Shown here piece after piece: positions 10,801 through 19,109 of a stretch of 33,534 nucleotides of DNA. Made by a program: the position numbers and the translations under genes. This stretch comes from a virus, in the IMG/VR virus record IMGVR_UViG_3300010389_000064, positions 1-33,534 of that record; one strand, written 5' to 3'. The notes beneath the pieces are model-generated. The model was not told the DNA's origin and ran no database searches. It saw only the letters and a list, made by a program, of their open reading frames with translations. The stretch's first letter is position 1; each line of letters opens with the position of its first letter.

Positions 10801-13800
10801 TTATAATACATTCAATTATAAAAATGAAATTCCTTCAATTTCTGGATATAGAGTGACAGATTTGATCGACTTAAGACCTAGGGTAAGTGATTATACGGTT
10901 TCGGAGGGAAATAGATCACCATTTGAGTTTAGTGGTAGAGATTTTTCCGGTTCAAATCATAGCTCCAAAAATATTATTTCTTCTGATGAATCTTTAATTT
11001 TAACTTACTCCTATTATTTACCAAGAATTGATAGAATTTACTTGAACAAAGATAAATCATTTGTTGTTAAGTATGGAAACCCATCTGATAATCCAGTATT
11101 ACCAGAGGAAGTTTCTGGGGCAATGAATATTGCCAACATTTTTCTTCCTGCATATCTCTACAATACTTCTGATGCAAGAATTGAATTTGTTCAACATAAA
11201 AGATATCAGATGCGAGATATTTTCAATCTCGAATCTAGAATCAAAAATTTAGAATATTACACATCGCTATCACTACTAGAAACAAACACTCAAAATTTAT
11301 TCGTTGATGATGGACAGGGACAAAACCGATTTAAGTCTGGATTTTATGTTGATAATTTTGGTTCCCTATTAACTCAAGATTTATCAAATGGAGTAAAAAA
11401 TAGTATTGATACTAAGAGAGGTGAGTTGAGGCCATCTCATTATACAACTAATCTAAAATTAGAAGTTGCAAATAATACTATTTCTGGATTGGGGACATCA
11501 ACCCAATTAAACGGAGATAAAAAGTATGCAGAAGTATTAGGATCTAACATCAAGCGAAGTGGAGATGTTGTAACACTAGATTACTCCGAAACTTCATGGT
11601 TAAGACAACCATTTGCCACTAGAACTGAAAATGTGACTCCTTTCTTCGTAAAACTTTGGGAAGGAACAATTCAACTGTATCCAACTGTTGATGTATGGAT
11701 AGATACAAATCGCCTAGAATTAAATAATGTGGAAATGGAGGGTTCTTTCCTTGGTATAGCTGAAGCACTAAGAACAGAAATAACCACAAATGAAGATGGT
11801 GAAAGGCTTGGAGTCAGTCCAATAATATGGAATTCATGGGAAACTACAGGTATAGATCTTAGAAACCGAATTCAGCAGACTAGTTCAACTAGTAGTAGTA
11901 GTGGGGTGGAGCGTGGAAATAGGCAAGGCACTGCAGCAGAGTTCCAAAGATTCGTTGGTGCAGTTCCTCCTGGTGGAGTACCATCAACATTTAGAGTTGG
12001 CACAGCAAGAAATGTAACTACTACCACTACAAGAACGACTACGAATACTTTTAGGGTAGTTGAGCTGGATCAACAAAGAACGGGAATACAAAATACAGTT
12101 CGTGAGCAAATTGATACCGAATCTTTAGGAGATAGAATTGTAAGAAGAGATGTCATATCTTTCATGAGATCTAGAAATATAGAATTCACTGCTAGGAGAT
12201 TAAAACCCCACACCGAAGTTTATCCATTTTTTGATGGTGTAAATGTGAGTGATCATTGTTTTAGTAAACTAGTTGAAATTGAAATGATTTCTGGATCATT
12301 TGAAGTTGGAGAAACTGTTGTGGGTGGGATATTAAACACTTTTGTCACCGGGACAAACCAAGAAACTGTAGTTTTTAGAGTAGCACAATCAAATCACAAA
12401 TATGGTCCATATAACAACCCAACAGATGTTTTTGATAGAAATCCATATAACAGAGAAGTAAACATACCAGAATCTTATTCATCCACAAGTACAATATTAA
12501 ATATAGATACATTTTCACTTTCAGATGAGTCAAATACAGAATTTAATGGTTGTATCAAACAATCAATGAATTTATTTGGACTAAGTTCTGGAGCTGAAGC
12601 TGTAGTAACTAATGTAAGACTAGTAACCGATAGAGTAGGAACCTTAATTGGTTCATATAGAGTTCCAAATTCTTCCATTGATAATAATCCAGCATTCGAA
12701 ACTGGTCGATCTAGATTTAGATTAACTAGCAGTTCTACGAATTCACAAATCCCTGGTGTTGTAACAACCGTAGCAGAAGAAACTTTTTACTCTCAGGGTG
12801 ATATAGATTCCATGCAAGAAACTACTCTTTCTCTTCGCAACGCGAGAGTAGAGGTAGATGATAGTTTCAGACAGGAAAGATCACTATCAGATGAATTGCT
12901 AGTAGATTCGAGAACCACTGTTTCTAGTTCAACTTCAGGTGGTAATGCTAGACTCACTGGAGAATATAGAGATCCTCTGGCACAATCATTTATAGTTGAT
13001 GATCCAACTGGAATTTACTTGACAAAAGTTGATCTATATTTTAGAACTAAAGATGAGACACTTCCTGTAACAGTACAAATTAGAGAGGTAGAACTTGGAA
13101 CACCAAGTCAAAAAATACTTCCATTCTCCGAAGTAGAGTTGACACCAGATAAGATTAACTTATCCGAGGATGCATCAATACCAACATCATTCGTATTTGA
13201 GTCTCCAGTATACTTAGAAAGCCAAAGAGAATATGCAATTATTGTAATTTCAAACTCCAACGAATATAATGTTTGGATTTCGAGATTGGGAGAATCTGAT
13301 GTTGCAACATTAGCAACAGAGCAGAATCAAATTTTAGTCACCACACAAAGACTACTAGGTTCTCTATTTAAATCACAAAATGCTTCAACCTGGACTCCAA
13401 GTCAATATGAAGATTTAACCTTTGAATTGTATCGTGCAGACTTTGCAACATCTGGTTTTGTTCAGCTATTCAATTCAGATTTGCCAGAAAATCTTCAGGT
13501 GATGACTAAAGATCCTATCACTTTAGAATCAAATAAAGTAAAAGTATCTCTATCTTCTACCATAACAAATACAGATCTTTCTCTTGGTAATACAATTATA
13601 CAACAGCCAGCCGGACTTTCCACCGCTTTTGGTAATTTAGTTGGTTATGCTGGTAGTGCATTTGGTACATTAAATGTTGTGGCTGCTGGAGTCGGTTATA
13701 CCGGATCAAACTTCACTTACACTGGAGTTGCTTTAACAAGTATAACTGGATCTGGTGTCAATGCAACTGCAAATATCACTATTAATAATGGTGGAGTCGT

Positions 13801-15427
13801 TGCTGCTGGCGCTACTATCCTGGTTGGTGGATCTGGTTATGTTGTTGGTGATATTCTAGAACCAATTTCTATTGGAACACAAAATCTAGGATTAGGAATG
13901 AGACTAAGTGTGTCTGAAATTGCAGGAAGGAATGAACTAATTATTGACGGTGTACAAGGAGAATTTAGTACTGTCTCTAGTGATAAAATAAAATTCGTGA
14001 ATAACTCTGGAGTAACAACTGATTTCAGTAACAATGGAACAGAATTCTCCATCTCTAATCTTAATACAATAACAAGTGGAGACCACATAAAAGTATTCCA
14101 CAGAAATCATGGAATGCATTCTTCCTCGAATATTGTTACCATCAGAGATATAAAATCAGATGTTGATTTAGTATCATTAGTTACACAATATCCAGCTGCA
14201 ACTGGAACATCAAATGAAATAGTCGTCTCTGATGCATCTAATTTTACTACATTTGAGAATATTCCAGTAAGTCCATCATATAAAGGATATATCAGAGTAC
14301 TAGATGAAATTCTTAGTTATGAAGGAGTTAATCTATCTACTAATACTCTAACTGGAGTATCTAGGGAAATTGATTCTACAAAAGGATTCAATTATCCTGT
14401 AGGCACATTAGTTGAAAAATATGAGTTAGGTGGTGTATCACTAAGAAGAATCAATAAAACTCACAATTTATCTGATGTATCTGATACAATTCAGGATAAA
14501 ATTGGAGTCAATCATTATTATGTTAAGATCGATATGTCAACAAATGGGAATGATAGAAGCATTAATGCTGGCTATGGAAAGCTAAAATTCAATAGAACTA
14601 AGCAAACTGGTGGGTCAAGTGGTAAGGCAACTTATAATATTCCATTTGAAGCTGTAATTCCAAATATTAGACAAATTGCACCAACTGGAACTGGAATACG
14701 ATCTTCCGTAAGAACTGTTAGTGGAACAAGTTTAGGCGGAAACGAGGTTTCATTTGTAGACCAAGGTCTTCAGGACATAACAAACTCTAGAATTAACTAT
14801 TTTGATTCACCTAGAGTGATTGCATCTAAGATCAATGAAACTAGCTATCTGAGTGATTTGCCGGGAAATAAATCACTGAATGTAAACACATTTTTTACAT
14901 CATCAGATTCTAGAATTAGTCCAAGTATAGATCTTTCAAATAACAGCCTTGTCCTAATCAGCAATAGAGTTAATAGTCCAATTTCAAACTATGCAAATGA
15001 TCCAAGAGTAAATACAATTTCCGATGATCCAAATCTCTTTACTTATATTTCTAATTTAATAGCACTAGAAACTCCAGCATCATCCATTAAAATTTTATTA
15101 GATGGTTATGTCCACAATGATTCGGATATAAGGGCATTTTATTCCATTGAAAATAGTAATGTTTTTGTTCCATTCCCCGGATATGCCAATATTGACACAA
15201 ATGGTACTGTGATTGATGATAGAAATAGTGATGGTAGTTCTGACAAAAAGATGGTCAAGCAAGATAGATTTATCAATAGTCCACTACAGTCTGACTTCAA
15301 AGAATATTCATTTACTACTAACTTAAATGAAACATTTAAGCAGTTTAGAATAAAATTAATTGGTACAAGTGAAAATCAAGCATATGTTCCTATCATTAGA
15401 AATCTCAGAGTAATTGCACTTGCATAA
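7823..15427 (+). CDS. Giant DUF4815-type virion structural protein (2534 aa)
   Basis: This 2534-residue protein is the largest in the window. Its N-terminus (NVSPYFDDFD, YYRVLFKPGYPVQARELTTL) is the hallmark of DUF4815 proteins, which are widespread in cyanophages and pelagiphages, are found in virions and are thought to be baseplate or tail-fibre proteins. Visible parts include a Lys-rich patch at about residues 773-790 (SKSKKKK), a Thr-rich run at about 1395-1410, repeated IGETLIGSISGA-type modules, a Gly-Tyr repeat region at about 1940-2020 (GVGYTGSNF, GGSGYVVGD) and a DEILSYEGV module at about 2155. The C-terminus (FRIKLIGTSENQAYVPIIRNLRVIAL) looks like a conserved beta-rich end. No catalytic motif is seen. 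It fills the T4 position between gene 8 and gene 13, where T4 has genes 9 to 12. The AAGGA before the ATG is only two bases away, so initiation may be coupled to gp8. Confidence 0.88.
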   Translation: MPQETNLNVSPYFDDFDKSNSYYRVLFKPGYPVQARELTTLQSILQNQVEQFGSHFFKEGAKVIPGQLTYVSNFYAVEVNDEFSGTPVGLYLNNLVGTIIYGRSSGVKAKVIKVITAEESERGNITLYVDYLESSSSDLSRREFSDGEVLYSDTAIQFGNTFISSGEGFASTISTNSTSTGSAFALSNGVYFLRGTFVEVQDEILVLDQYTNKPSYRVGLLVNEEITTSDDDPSLTDNAQGFNNYSAPGADRLKITATLFKKDINDFDNANFVQLATVRNGVLREINNNTDYNILGDELAKRTFDESGHYYIKSFTTYCKESLNDGIGNGGIFKEGELTYSGSVPSEDLAIYKVSPGKAYVKGYEVDFQGPTLLDVPKPRTTKTVQSQAVNFGFNPTLTVNNVTGSPFIEFNTSNTLSLRSERVSSDPGSAAGEEIGIARVYDFVLEQGGYDVENLETNRWDLTLFDVQTYSKLTLSEPVTLTIPTYIQGEQTGATGYLKDVVSSASTITVYQIRGEFSEKENIIISTSNENESSRYVTNIKNYGISDVKSVYSSSVGSGITFTADTVQSISNIIGNATITQASGGISTVTVNGANISGIVTTGNIIRYSQPGISTAAFAKVEDVFYLASEFQISPVESVVGVAYGNLPTSEINITDLSVVTTKLQSSGDSGNSASNNSLFSALPKSNIESVNLDESQITIRKQFNNINISSNSTDPIDAGQNEVFLPFDEERYILIRSDGTLETLTSDKFEFQSGSTRLVINNLGSNDTGAVLIATLRKTKIKSKSKKKKIVDSIIINKSSNSYSGIGQSTTNDGLTYGNYPYGTRVQDKEICLNYPDINLLYGVFESKDSSDPDSPSATIGSMDGASATTNDLIIGETLIGSISGARALYVERKSDTSIGYIYENNINFINGELVSFTQSNVNGVIGSINVGSNNITDRYRLDNGQRETYLDYSRLIRNASSPEPERKLKVFFMRGFFELSDDGDITTVNSYNTFNYKNEIPSISGYRVTDLIDLRPRVSDYTVSEGNRSPFEFSGRDFSGSNHSSKNIISSDESLILTYSYYLPRIDRIYLNKDKSFVVKYGNPSDNPVLPEEVSGAMNIANIFLPAYLYNTSDARIEFVQHKRYQMRDIFNLESRIKNLEYYTSLSLLETNTQNLFVDDGQGQNRFKSGFYVDNFGSLLTQDLSNGVKNSIDTKRGELRPSHYTTNLKLEVANNTISGLGTSTQLNGDKKYAEVLGSNIKRSGDVVTLDYSETSWLRQPFATRTENVTPFFVKLWEGTIQLYPTVDVWIDTNRLELNNVEMEGSFLGIAEALRTEITTNEDGERLGVSPIIWNSWETTGIDLRNRIQQTSSTSSSSGVERGNRQGTAAEFQRFVGAVPPGGVPSTFRVGTARNVTTTTTRTTTNTFRVVELDQQRTGIQNTVREQIDTESLGDRIVRRDVISFMRSRNIEFTARRLKPHTEVYPFFDGVNVSDHCFSKLVEIEMISGSFEVGETVVGGILNTFVTGTNQETVVFRVAQSNHKYGPYNNPTDVFDRNPYNREVNIPESYSSTSTILNIDTFSLSDESNTEFNGCIKQSMNLFGLSSGAEAVVTNVRLVTDRVGTLIGSYRVPNSSIDNNPAFETGRSRFRLTSSSTNSQIPGVVTTVAEETFYSQGDIDSMQETTLSLRNARVEVDDSFRQERSLSDELLVDSRTTVSSSTSGGNARLTGEYRDPLAQSFIVDDPTGIYLTKVDLYFRTKDETLPVTVQIREVELGTPSQKILPFSEVELTPDKINLSEDASIPTSFVFESPVYLESQREYAIIVISNSNEYNVWISRLGESDVATLATEQNQILVTTQRLLGSLFKSQNASTWTPSQYEDLTFELYRADFATSGFVQLFNSDLPENLQVMTKDPITLESNKVKVSLSSTITNTDLSLGNTIIQQPAGLSTAFGNLVGYAGSAFGTLNVVAAGVGYTGSNFTYTGVALTSITGSGVNATANITINNGGVVAAGATILVGGSGYVVGDILEPISIGTQNLGLGMRLSVSEIAGRNELIIDGVQGEFSTVSSDKIKFVNNSGVTTDFSNNGTEFSISNLNTITSGDHIKVFHRNHGMHSSSNIVTIRDIKSDVDLVSLVTQYPAATGTSNEIVVSDASNFTTFENIPVSPSYKGYIRVLDEILSYEGVNLSTNTLTGVSREIDSTKGFNYPVGTLVEKYELGGVSLRRINKTHNLSDVSDTIQDKIGVNHYYVKIDMSTNGNDRSINAGYGKLKFNRTKQTGGSSGKATYNIPFEAVIPNIRQIAPTGTGIRSSVRTVSGTSLGGNEVSFVDQGLQDITNSRINYFDSPRVIASKINETSYLSDLPGNKSLNVNTFFTSSDSRISPSIDLSNNSLVLISNRVNSPISNYANDPRVNTISDDPNLFTYISNLIALETPASSIKILLDGYVHNDSDIRAFYSIENSNVFVPFPGYANIDTNGTVIDDRNSDGSSDKKMVKQDRFINSPLQSDFKEYSFTTNLNETFKQFRIKLIGTSENQAYVPIIRNLRVIALA

Positions 15428-15429
15428 TC

Positions 15430-15660
15430 ATGAATTTAATTCCAGTAGAAGGACAAAAAGATCTTTATAGAGATCCAAGAACAAATGCAATCATCAATAC
15501 AAACAAAAATGATTATGAATGTTATATTATGAGAAGAGAATCACTCCAAAATCAAAAGAAAAAAATCGAACTTATCGAAGATGAAATTACAGACATTAAA
15601 AGTGACCTCAGCGAAATCAAAACTTTATTGACCAGGATAATAAAAAATGAATCCAAATGA
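15430..15660 (+). CDS. Small conserved phage protein with coiled coil
   Basis: This 76-residue protein begins two bases after the DUF4815 stop codon. The N-terminal half (NLIPVEGQKDLYRDPRTNAI) has the pattern I recall for small conserved proteins of marine T4-like phages, often annotated as hypothetical or virion proteins. The C-terminal half (residues 36-72) has heptad-like spacing of Ile and Leu (IELIEDEITDIKSDLSEIKT) and should form a coiled coil. Its last 14 bases overlap the next gene, which implies translational coupling. It is cotranscribed with baseplate genes, so a structural or assembly role is likely but not shown. No membrane segment or signal peptide is seen. Confidence 0.8.
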   Translation: MNLIPVEGQKDLYRDPRTNAIINTNKNDYECYIMRRESLQNQKKKIELIEDEITDIKSDLSEIKTLLTRIIKNESK

Positions 15661-15829
15661 AATTGAACTTGAGAACTTAAGCAAGAACTTTGAGTATTTT
15701 AAATATTCTTCGGAAATTGATAAAATAGAAAATGTAGATGACTTAAGGAATATTGCCAAGTCTTATTATAAATTATATCTAAAGCAACAGGAAGTAATTT
15801 CTTCACTTCCATTTGAAAATTTTCAATAA
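15647..15829 (+). CDS. Small acidic hypothetical protein
   Basis: This 60-residue protein overlaps the end of the preceding gene by 14 bases in another frame. It is predicted to be helical and rich in Glu, Lys and Asn (ELENLSKNFEYF, LRNIAKSYYKLYLKQQEVIS). I do not recognise a named family. The tight overlap with a conserved upstream gene, and a late-promoter-like motif overlapping its stop codon that serves the next gene, fit a real gene in a compact late operon. It has no cysteine motifs, signal peptide or transmembrane segment. A role in virion assembly is possible from context only. Confidence 0.7.
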   Translation: MNPNEIELENLSKNFEYFKYSSEIDKIENVDDLRNIAKSYYKLYLKQQEVISSLPFENFQ

Positions 15830-15832
15830 ATA
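15824..15832 (+). promoter_or_regulatory. Candidate T4-type late promoter before gp13
   Basis: CAATAAATA lies 21 bases upstream of the gp13 ATG and overlaps the TAA stop of the preceding small gene. Motif and spacing match the elements before gp8, gp15, gp20 and the gene at 32137. Confidence 0.55.
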
Positions 15833-15853
15833 CTAATATAGACTAGAAGAAAA

Positions 15854-16669
15854 ATGGCACAACCATCTACTAGACAAGAACTAATTGATTATTGCCTAAG
15901 GAAATTAGGTGCTCCGGTATTGGAAATTAATGTTGCCCAAGAACAGTTAGAAGATCTAGTAGATGATGCCATTCAATTTTTCCAGGAAAGACATTTTGAT
16001 GGAGTCGCACAAACTTTTCTAAAATATGAAATTACTCAAGAAGACTTAGATCGAGCCAGAGGAAAACAAGGAGTTGGTATCACAACAGTAACCGGGGATA
16101 AAGTATACGAATATCAAGAAACTGCAAATTATTTGCAAATTCCTTCTTATGTAATAGGAGTTAATAAAATATTTCAGTTTGAAGGATCTAATAGCATTTC
16201 GAGTGGAATGTTCAGTATTAAATATCAGTTGTTCCTAAATGATGTCTATTATTGGGGTTCAACTGAGTTATTGACATACTCAATGGTTAAGACATACCTC
16301 GAAGATTTGAATTGGTTACTTACCACACAAAAACAAATTCGTTTTAATAAAAGAGAAGATAAGTTATATTTGGATATAGATTGGGCAAGTTTAACTGTTG
16401 GTCAAGTTATTGTGATTGACTGCCATCGAGCATTAAATCCAGCAGAATCCACTAAAGTTTGGAATGATTCTTTCCTAAAGCAATACTTAACTGCTCTCAT
16501 AAAACGACAATGGGGACAGAATTTAATTAAATTTAGAGGAGTCAAACTTCCTGGTGGTGTAGAACTAGATGGAAGGCCAATTTATGATGACGCACAAAGA
16601 GAGATTGACATTATTATGGAAAGAATGTCTAGTACTTATGAACTTCCACCTTTAGATCTTGTGGGATAA
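15854..16669 (+). CDS. gp13: Neck protein gp13 (head completion)
   Basis: This 271-residue protein is recognised as the T4 gp13 family, a neck protein that with gp14 closes the portal end of the DNA-filled head so that the tail can attach. The N-terminus (STRQELIDYCLRKLGAPVLEI, then EDLVDDAIQFFQERHFDG) is highly characteristic of this family in marine T4-like phages. The C-terminal part (NDSFLKQYLTALIKRQWGQN, GGVELDGRPIYDDA) is also typical. Its length is close to T4 gp13 (about 309), without the large repeat insertions of its neighbours. It lies three bases before gp14, as expected for partner proteins, and has its own late-promoter-like motif. Confidence 0.93.
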   Translation: MAQPSTRQELIDYCLRKLGAPVLEINVAQEQLEDLVDDAIQFFQERHFDGVAQTFLKYEITQEDLDRARGKQGVGITTVTGDKVYEYQETANYLQIPSYVIGVNKIFQFEGSNSISSGMFSIKYQLFLNDVYYWGSTELLTYSMVKTYLEDLNWLLTTQKQIRFNKREDKLYLDIDWASLTVGQVIVIDCHRALNPAESTKVWNDSFLKQYLTALIKRQWGQNLIKFRGVKLPGGVELDGRPIYDDAQREIDIIMERMSSTYELPPLDLVG

Positions 16670-16672
16670 TTT

Positions 16673-18046
16673 ATGTTAAATCCATTCTTTCTTCAAGGGT
16701 CAAAATCAGAACAAGGATTAATACAAGATCTGATCAACGAGCAGTTGAAGATTTATGGAGTTGATGTACATTACATTCCAAGAAAATATATTACCAAAAA
16801 AACTATCATCAAAGAAGTCATTGAATCGGAATTTGATGGTGCATATCCAATAGAAGCTTATGTGGACACTTATGAAGGATATGAAGGTGCTGGAACACTT
16901 CTAACAAAGTTTGGAGTTCAGCCATATAACGACTTAACTCTCATTATATCAAAAGAAAGATTTGAAAATTATATTTCTCCACTGATTAAAGATCAGACCG
17001 ACGTGGAGTTGTCCACAAGACCAAAAGAAGGAGATCTTATATATTTTCCGCTTGGGGATAGATTATTTGAAATTAAATTTGTTGAGCATGAGGTTCCTTT
17101 TTATCAATTACAGAAAACTTATGTCTATACACTAAGATGTGAACTATTCAGATATCAAGATGAATTGATTGATACTGGAATAGATTATATCGATGATAAT
17201 GTCGAACAACAAGGTTACATTCAAACCTTTGATATGATTGGTGCAGGTGTTACTGCCACTGCAACTGCAACGATAGTCAATGGTGGTGTAACATTTGTGC
17301 AGGTTACCAATCGTGGTGATGGATATAAGACAGCACCGACAGTTAAGTTTTCTCCACCAACATCGGGTTTAGCGGCAACTGGTATTGCAACAATGATTGG
17401 TGGAATCGTAGACTTGTGTGAGCCAGATTCAAGTCGTCTTCGAGTTCAAGGAGTGGAAATCGCCAATGCTGGATATGGATATACTACACCACCAACAGTT
17501 GCATTTTATGGTGGAGATGGGCAAGGTGCAACTGCCGTCGCATCTATTGGAGATGGAATCGTTGGAATTATTACTGTAACTAATGGTGGCTCTGGGTATG
17601 TCCAAGAGCCAATTGTCCAATTTATTGGCAATGCTACGATTCCGGCTCAGGCAAGAGCAGTTTTAACCGATGGTGTTGTTACTAGAATTGGAATTACAAC
17701 TACTGGAATTGGATATACTCAGGCACCAATTATACAAATTCAAAGTCCTTATATGGTTGGTTATGGCACTTATCTATACAATGAGACTGTAGTTGGTTCT
17801 TCATCTGGATATACAGCAAGAGTGAAATCATGGAATGCAACTACAAATAAATTAGAAGTTTCTAATGTCACTGGAGATTTCATTCCAGGTGAAACTCTTG
17901 TTGGATCTGCTTCTAGTGCAAGCTACGAGATTAAGAAAACAGAGATTGACAACTTGATTGATCCGTTTGCTCAGAATAAAGAAATTCAGATTGAAGCCAA
18001 TACAATCATTGATTTTAGCGAAAGTAATCCATTTGGTACACCATGA
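16673..18046 (+). CDS. gp14: Neck protein gp14 with a Gly-Tyr repeat insertion
   Basis: This 457-residue protein is recognised as the T4 gp14 family, the partner of gp13 in the neck. Residues 1-175 (NPFFLQGSKSEQGLIQDLINEQ, GVDVHYIPRKY) and the C-terminal end (about 421-457, IEANTIIDFSESNPFG) are the conserved core. T4 gp14 is about 256 residues. The extra length is a block at about 195-420: four Gly-Tyr repeats (RGDGYKTAPTV, AGYGYTTPPTV, GGSGYVQEPIV, TGIGYTQAPII) and then a NETVVGSSSGY...GDFIPGETLVGS module. These repeats are also found in the baseplate proteins of this window. They may form a surface-exposed beta-rich decoration, which is an inference. The gene follows gp13 by three bases. 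Confidence 0.92.
   Translation: MLNPFFLQGSKSEQGLIQDLINEQLKIYGVDVHYIPRKYITKKTIIKEVIESEFDGAYPIEAYVDTYEGYEGAGTLLTKFGVQPYNDLTLIISKERFENYISPLIKDQTDVELSTRPKEGDLIYFPLGDRLFEIKFVEHEVPFYQLQKTYVYTLRCELFRYQDELIDTGIDYIDDNVEQQGYIQTFDMIGAGVTATATATIVNGGVTFVQVTNRGDGYKTAPTVKFSPPTSGLAATGIATMIGGIVDLCEPDSSRLRVQGVEIANAGYGYTTPPTVAFYGGDGQGATAVASIGDGIVGIITVTNGGSGYVQEPIVQFIGNATIPAQARAVLTDGVVTRIGITTTGIGYTQAPIIQIQSPYMVGYGTYLYNETVVGSSSGYTARVKSWNATTNKLEVSNVTGDFIPGETLVGSASSASYEIKKTEIDNLIDPFAQNKEIQIEANTIIDFSESNPFGTP
17255..17746 (+). repeat. Four-copy Gly-Tyr repeat insertion in gp14
   Basis: Four degenerate copies follow the pattern V-x-x-x-G-x-G-Y-x-x-x-P-x-V, spaced about 40-50 residues apart, between the conserved N-terminal and C-terminal parts of gp14. 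Between copies the linkers have a G-x-A-x-A-x-A/V-x-x-G-x-V pattern. The block accounts for most of the extra length of this gp14 over T4 gp14. Confidence 0.75.
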
Positions 18047-18062
18047 GCTAAATTTTTAATTT

Positions 18063-18070
18063 GTTAAATA
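18063..18070 (+). promoter_or_regulatory. Candidate late promoter before gp15
   Basis: GTTAAATA, a one-mismatch form of the ATAAATA core, lies 22 bases upstream of the gp15 ATG in the 45-base gp14-gp15 gap. An AAGGA ribosome-binding site at 18078-18082 follows nine bases before the ATG. Confidence 0.42.
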
Positions 18071-18091
18071 ATATTATAAGGATTTCCTAAC

Positions 18092-19096
18092 ATGTTTGAA
18101 TATTTTTATCACGAAATAATTAGAAAGACAGTAGTTTCTTTCGGAACTTTGTTTAATGGAATTACCATTAAACACAAAGATGATGCTGGAAACATAAAAA
18201 ATTCAATTCGAGTTCCATTAGCATACGGTCCAACTCAAAAATTCCTAGCAAGATTAGAGCAAGTTCCAAATTTGAACAAGCCAGTTCAAATGAATCTACC
18301 AAGAATGTCATTTGAACTCATTGGTATGTCTTATGACTCATCTAGAAAGTTGACAATGACTCAAACTTTCTTGGCGAGAGACAAAGATAACAACCAAATC
18401 AAGAGAGCATATCTTCCAGTTCCTTATAATTTAAATTTTGAGCTGAGTATTATGACTAAACTCAATGATGATATGCTTCAGATTGTTGAGCAAATATTAC
18501 CATACTTTCAGCCAAACTACACTTTGACTGTAGATCTAATTCAAGAAATTGGAGAAAAAAGAGATATTCCCATTGTTCTTGATAACATCTCAATGACTGA
18601 TAATTATGAAGGAGATTATACGGAGCGTAGAGCATTAATATATACCTTAAAATTCACAGCAAAAACATATTTGTTTGGTCCAGTATCTTCAGATTCTGTT
18701 TCTAGCGAAATTATCAAGAAAGTATCTCTTGGATTTGTTGCTGGAGAAGCTTCTGGTGTTGCTAGAAGAGAAGTTACTTATAGTGTAGAGCCTCGTGCAA
18801 TTCAAAATTATACCGGAACTGTCACTACAACGGTAGCAATTGATATTGAGAGATCTGATACTCTAATTCAAGTATCTGATGCTTCTGGTATCACTGCTGG
18901 TTCTTATATTGATATAAACCAAGAAGAATTATATGTTGAATCTGTCTCTGGCAATACACTTACCGTAAGAAGAGGTCAAGATTCTACTACAATTCTATCT
19001 CATGTCTCTGGCTCTGAAGTGAAGCTAATTACTGCGGCGGATGATTTACTGATAGAACCTGGAGATGACTTTGGGTTCACAGGATCTTTAGATTGA
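18092..19096 (+). CDS. gp15: Tail sheath stabiliser / tail completion protein gp15
   Basis: This 334-residue protein is recognised as the T4 gp15 family, which caps the finished tail and joins it to the neck. The N-terminal region (MFEYFYHEIIRKTVVSFGTLF, VPLAYGPTQKFLAR, LPRMSFELIGMSYDS) is the family signature. T4 gp15 is about 272 residues. Here a C-terminal extension from about residue 240 carries a SDASGITAGSYIDINQEELYVESV...GNTLTVRRG module that is also seen in the 1498-aa and DUF4815 proteins. The start is supported by an AAGGA sequence nine bases upstream and by a late-promoter-like element. The gene sits between gp14 and gp16 as in T4. Confidence 0.93.
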   Translation: MFEYFYHEIIRKTVVSFGTLFNGITIKHKDDAGNIKNSIRVPLAYGPTQKFLARLEQVPNLNKPVQMNLPRMSFELIGMSYDSSRKLTMTQTFLARDKDNNQIKRAYLPVPYNLNFELSIMTKLNDDMLQIVEQILPYFQPNYTLTVDLIQEIGEKRDIPIVLDNISMTDNYEGDYTERRALIYTLKFTAKTYLFGPVSSDSVSSEIIKKVSLGFVAGEASGVARREVTYSVEPRAIQNYTGTVTTTVAIDIERSDTLIQVSDASGITAGSYIDINQEELYVESVSGNTLTVRRGQDSTTILSHVSGSEVKLITAADDLLIEPGDDFGFTGSLD

Positions 19097-19109
19097 ATGG
19101 AGGATCAAC

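Noticed and set aside
17255-17746. Tandem DNA repeat or CRISPR-like array in gp14
   Set aside because: The repetition is at protein level with strong divergence in DNA, variable spacing and a continuous reading frame.
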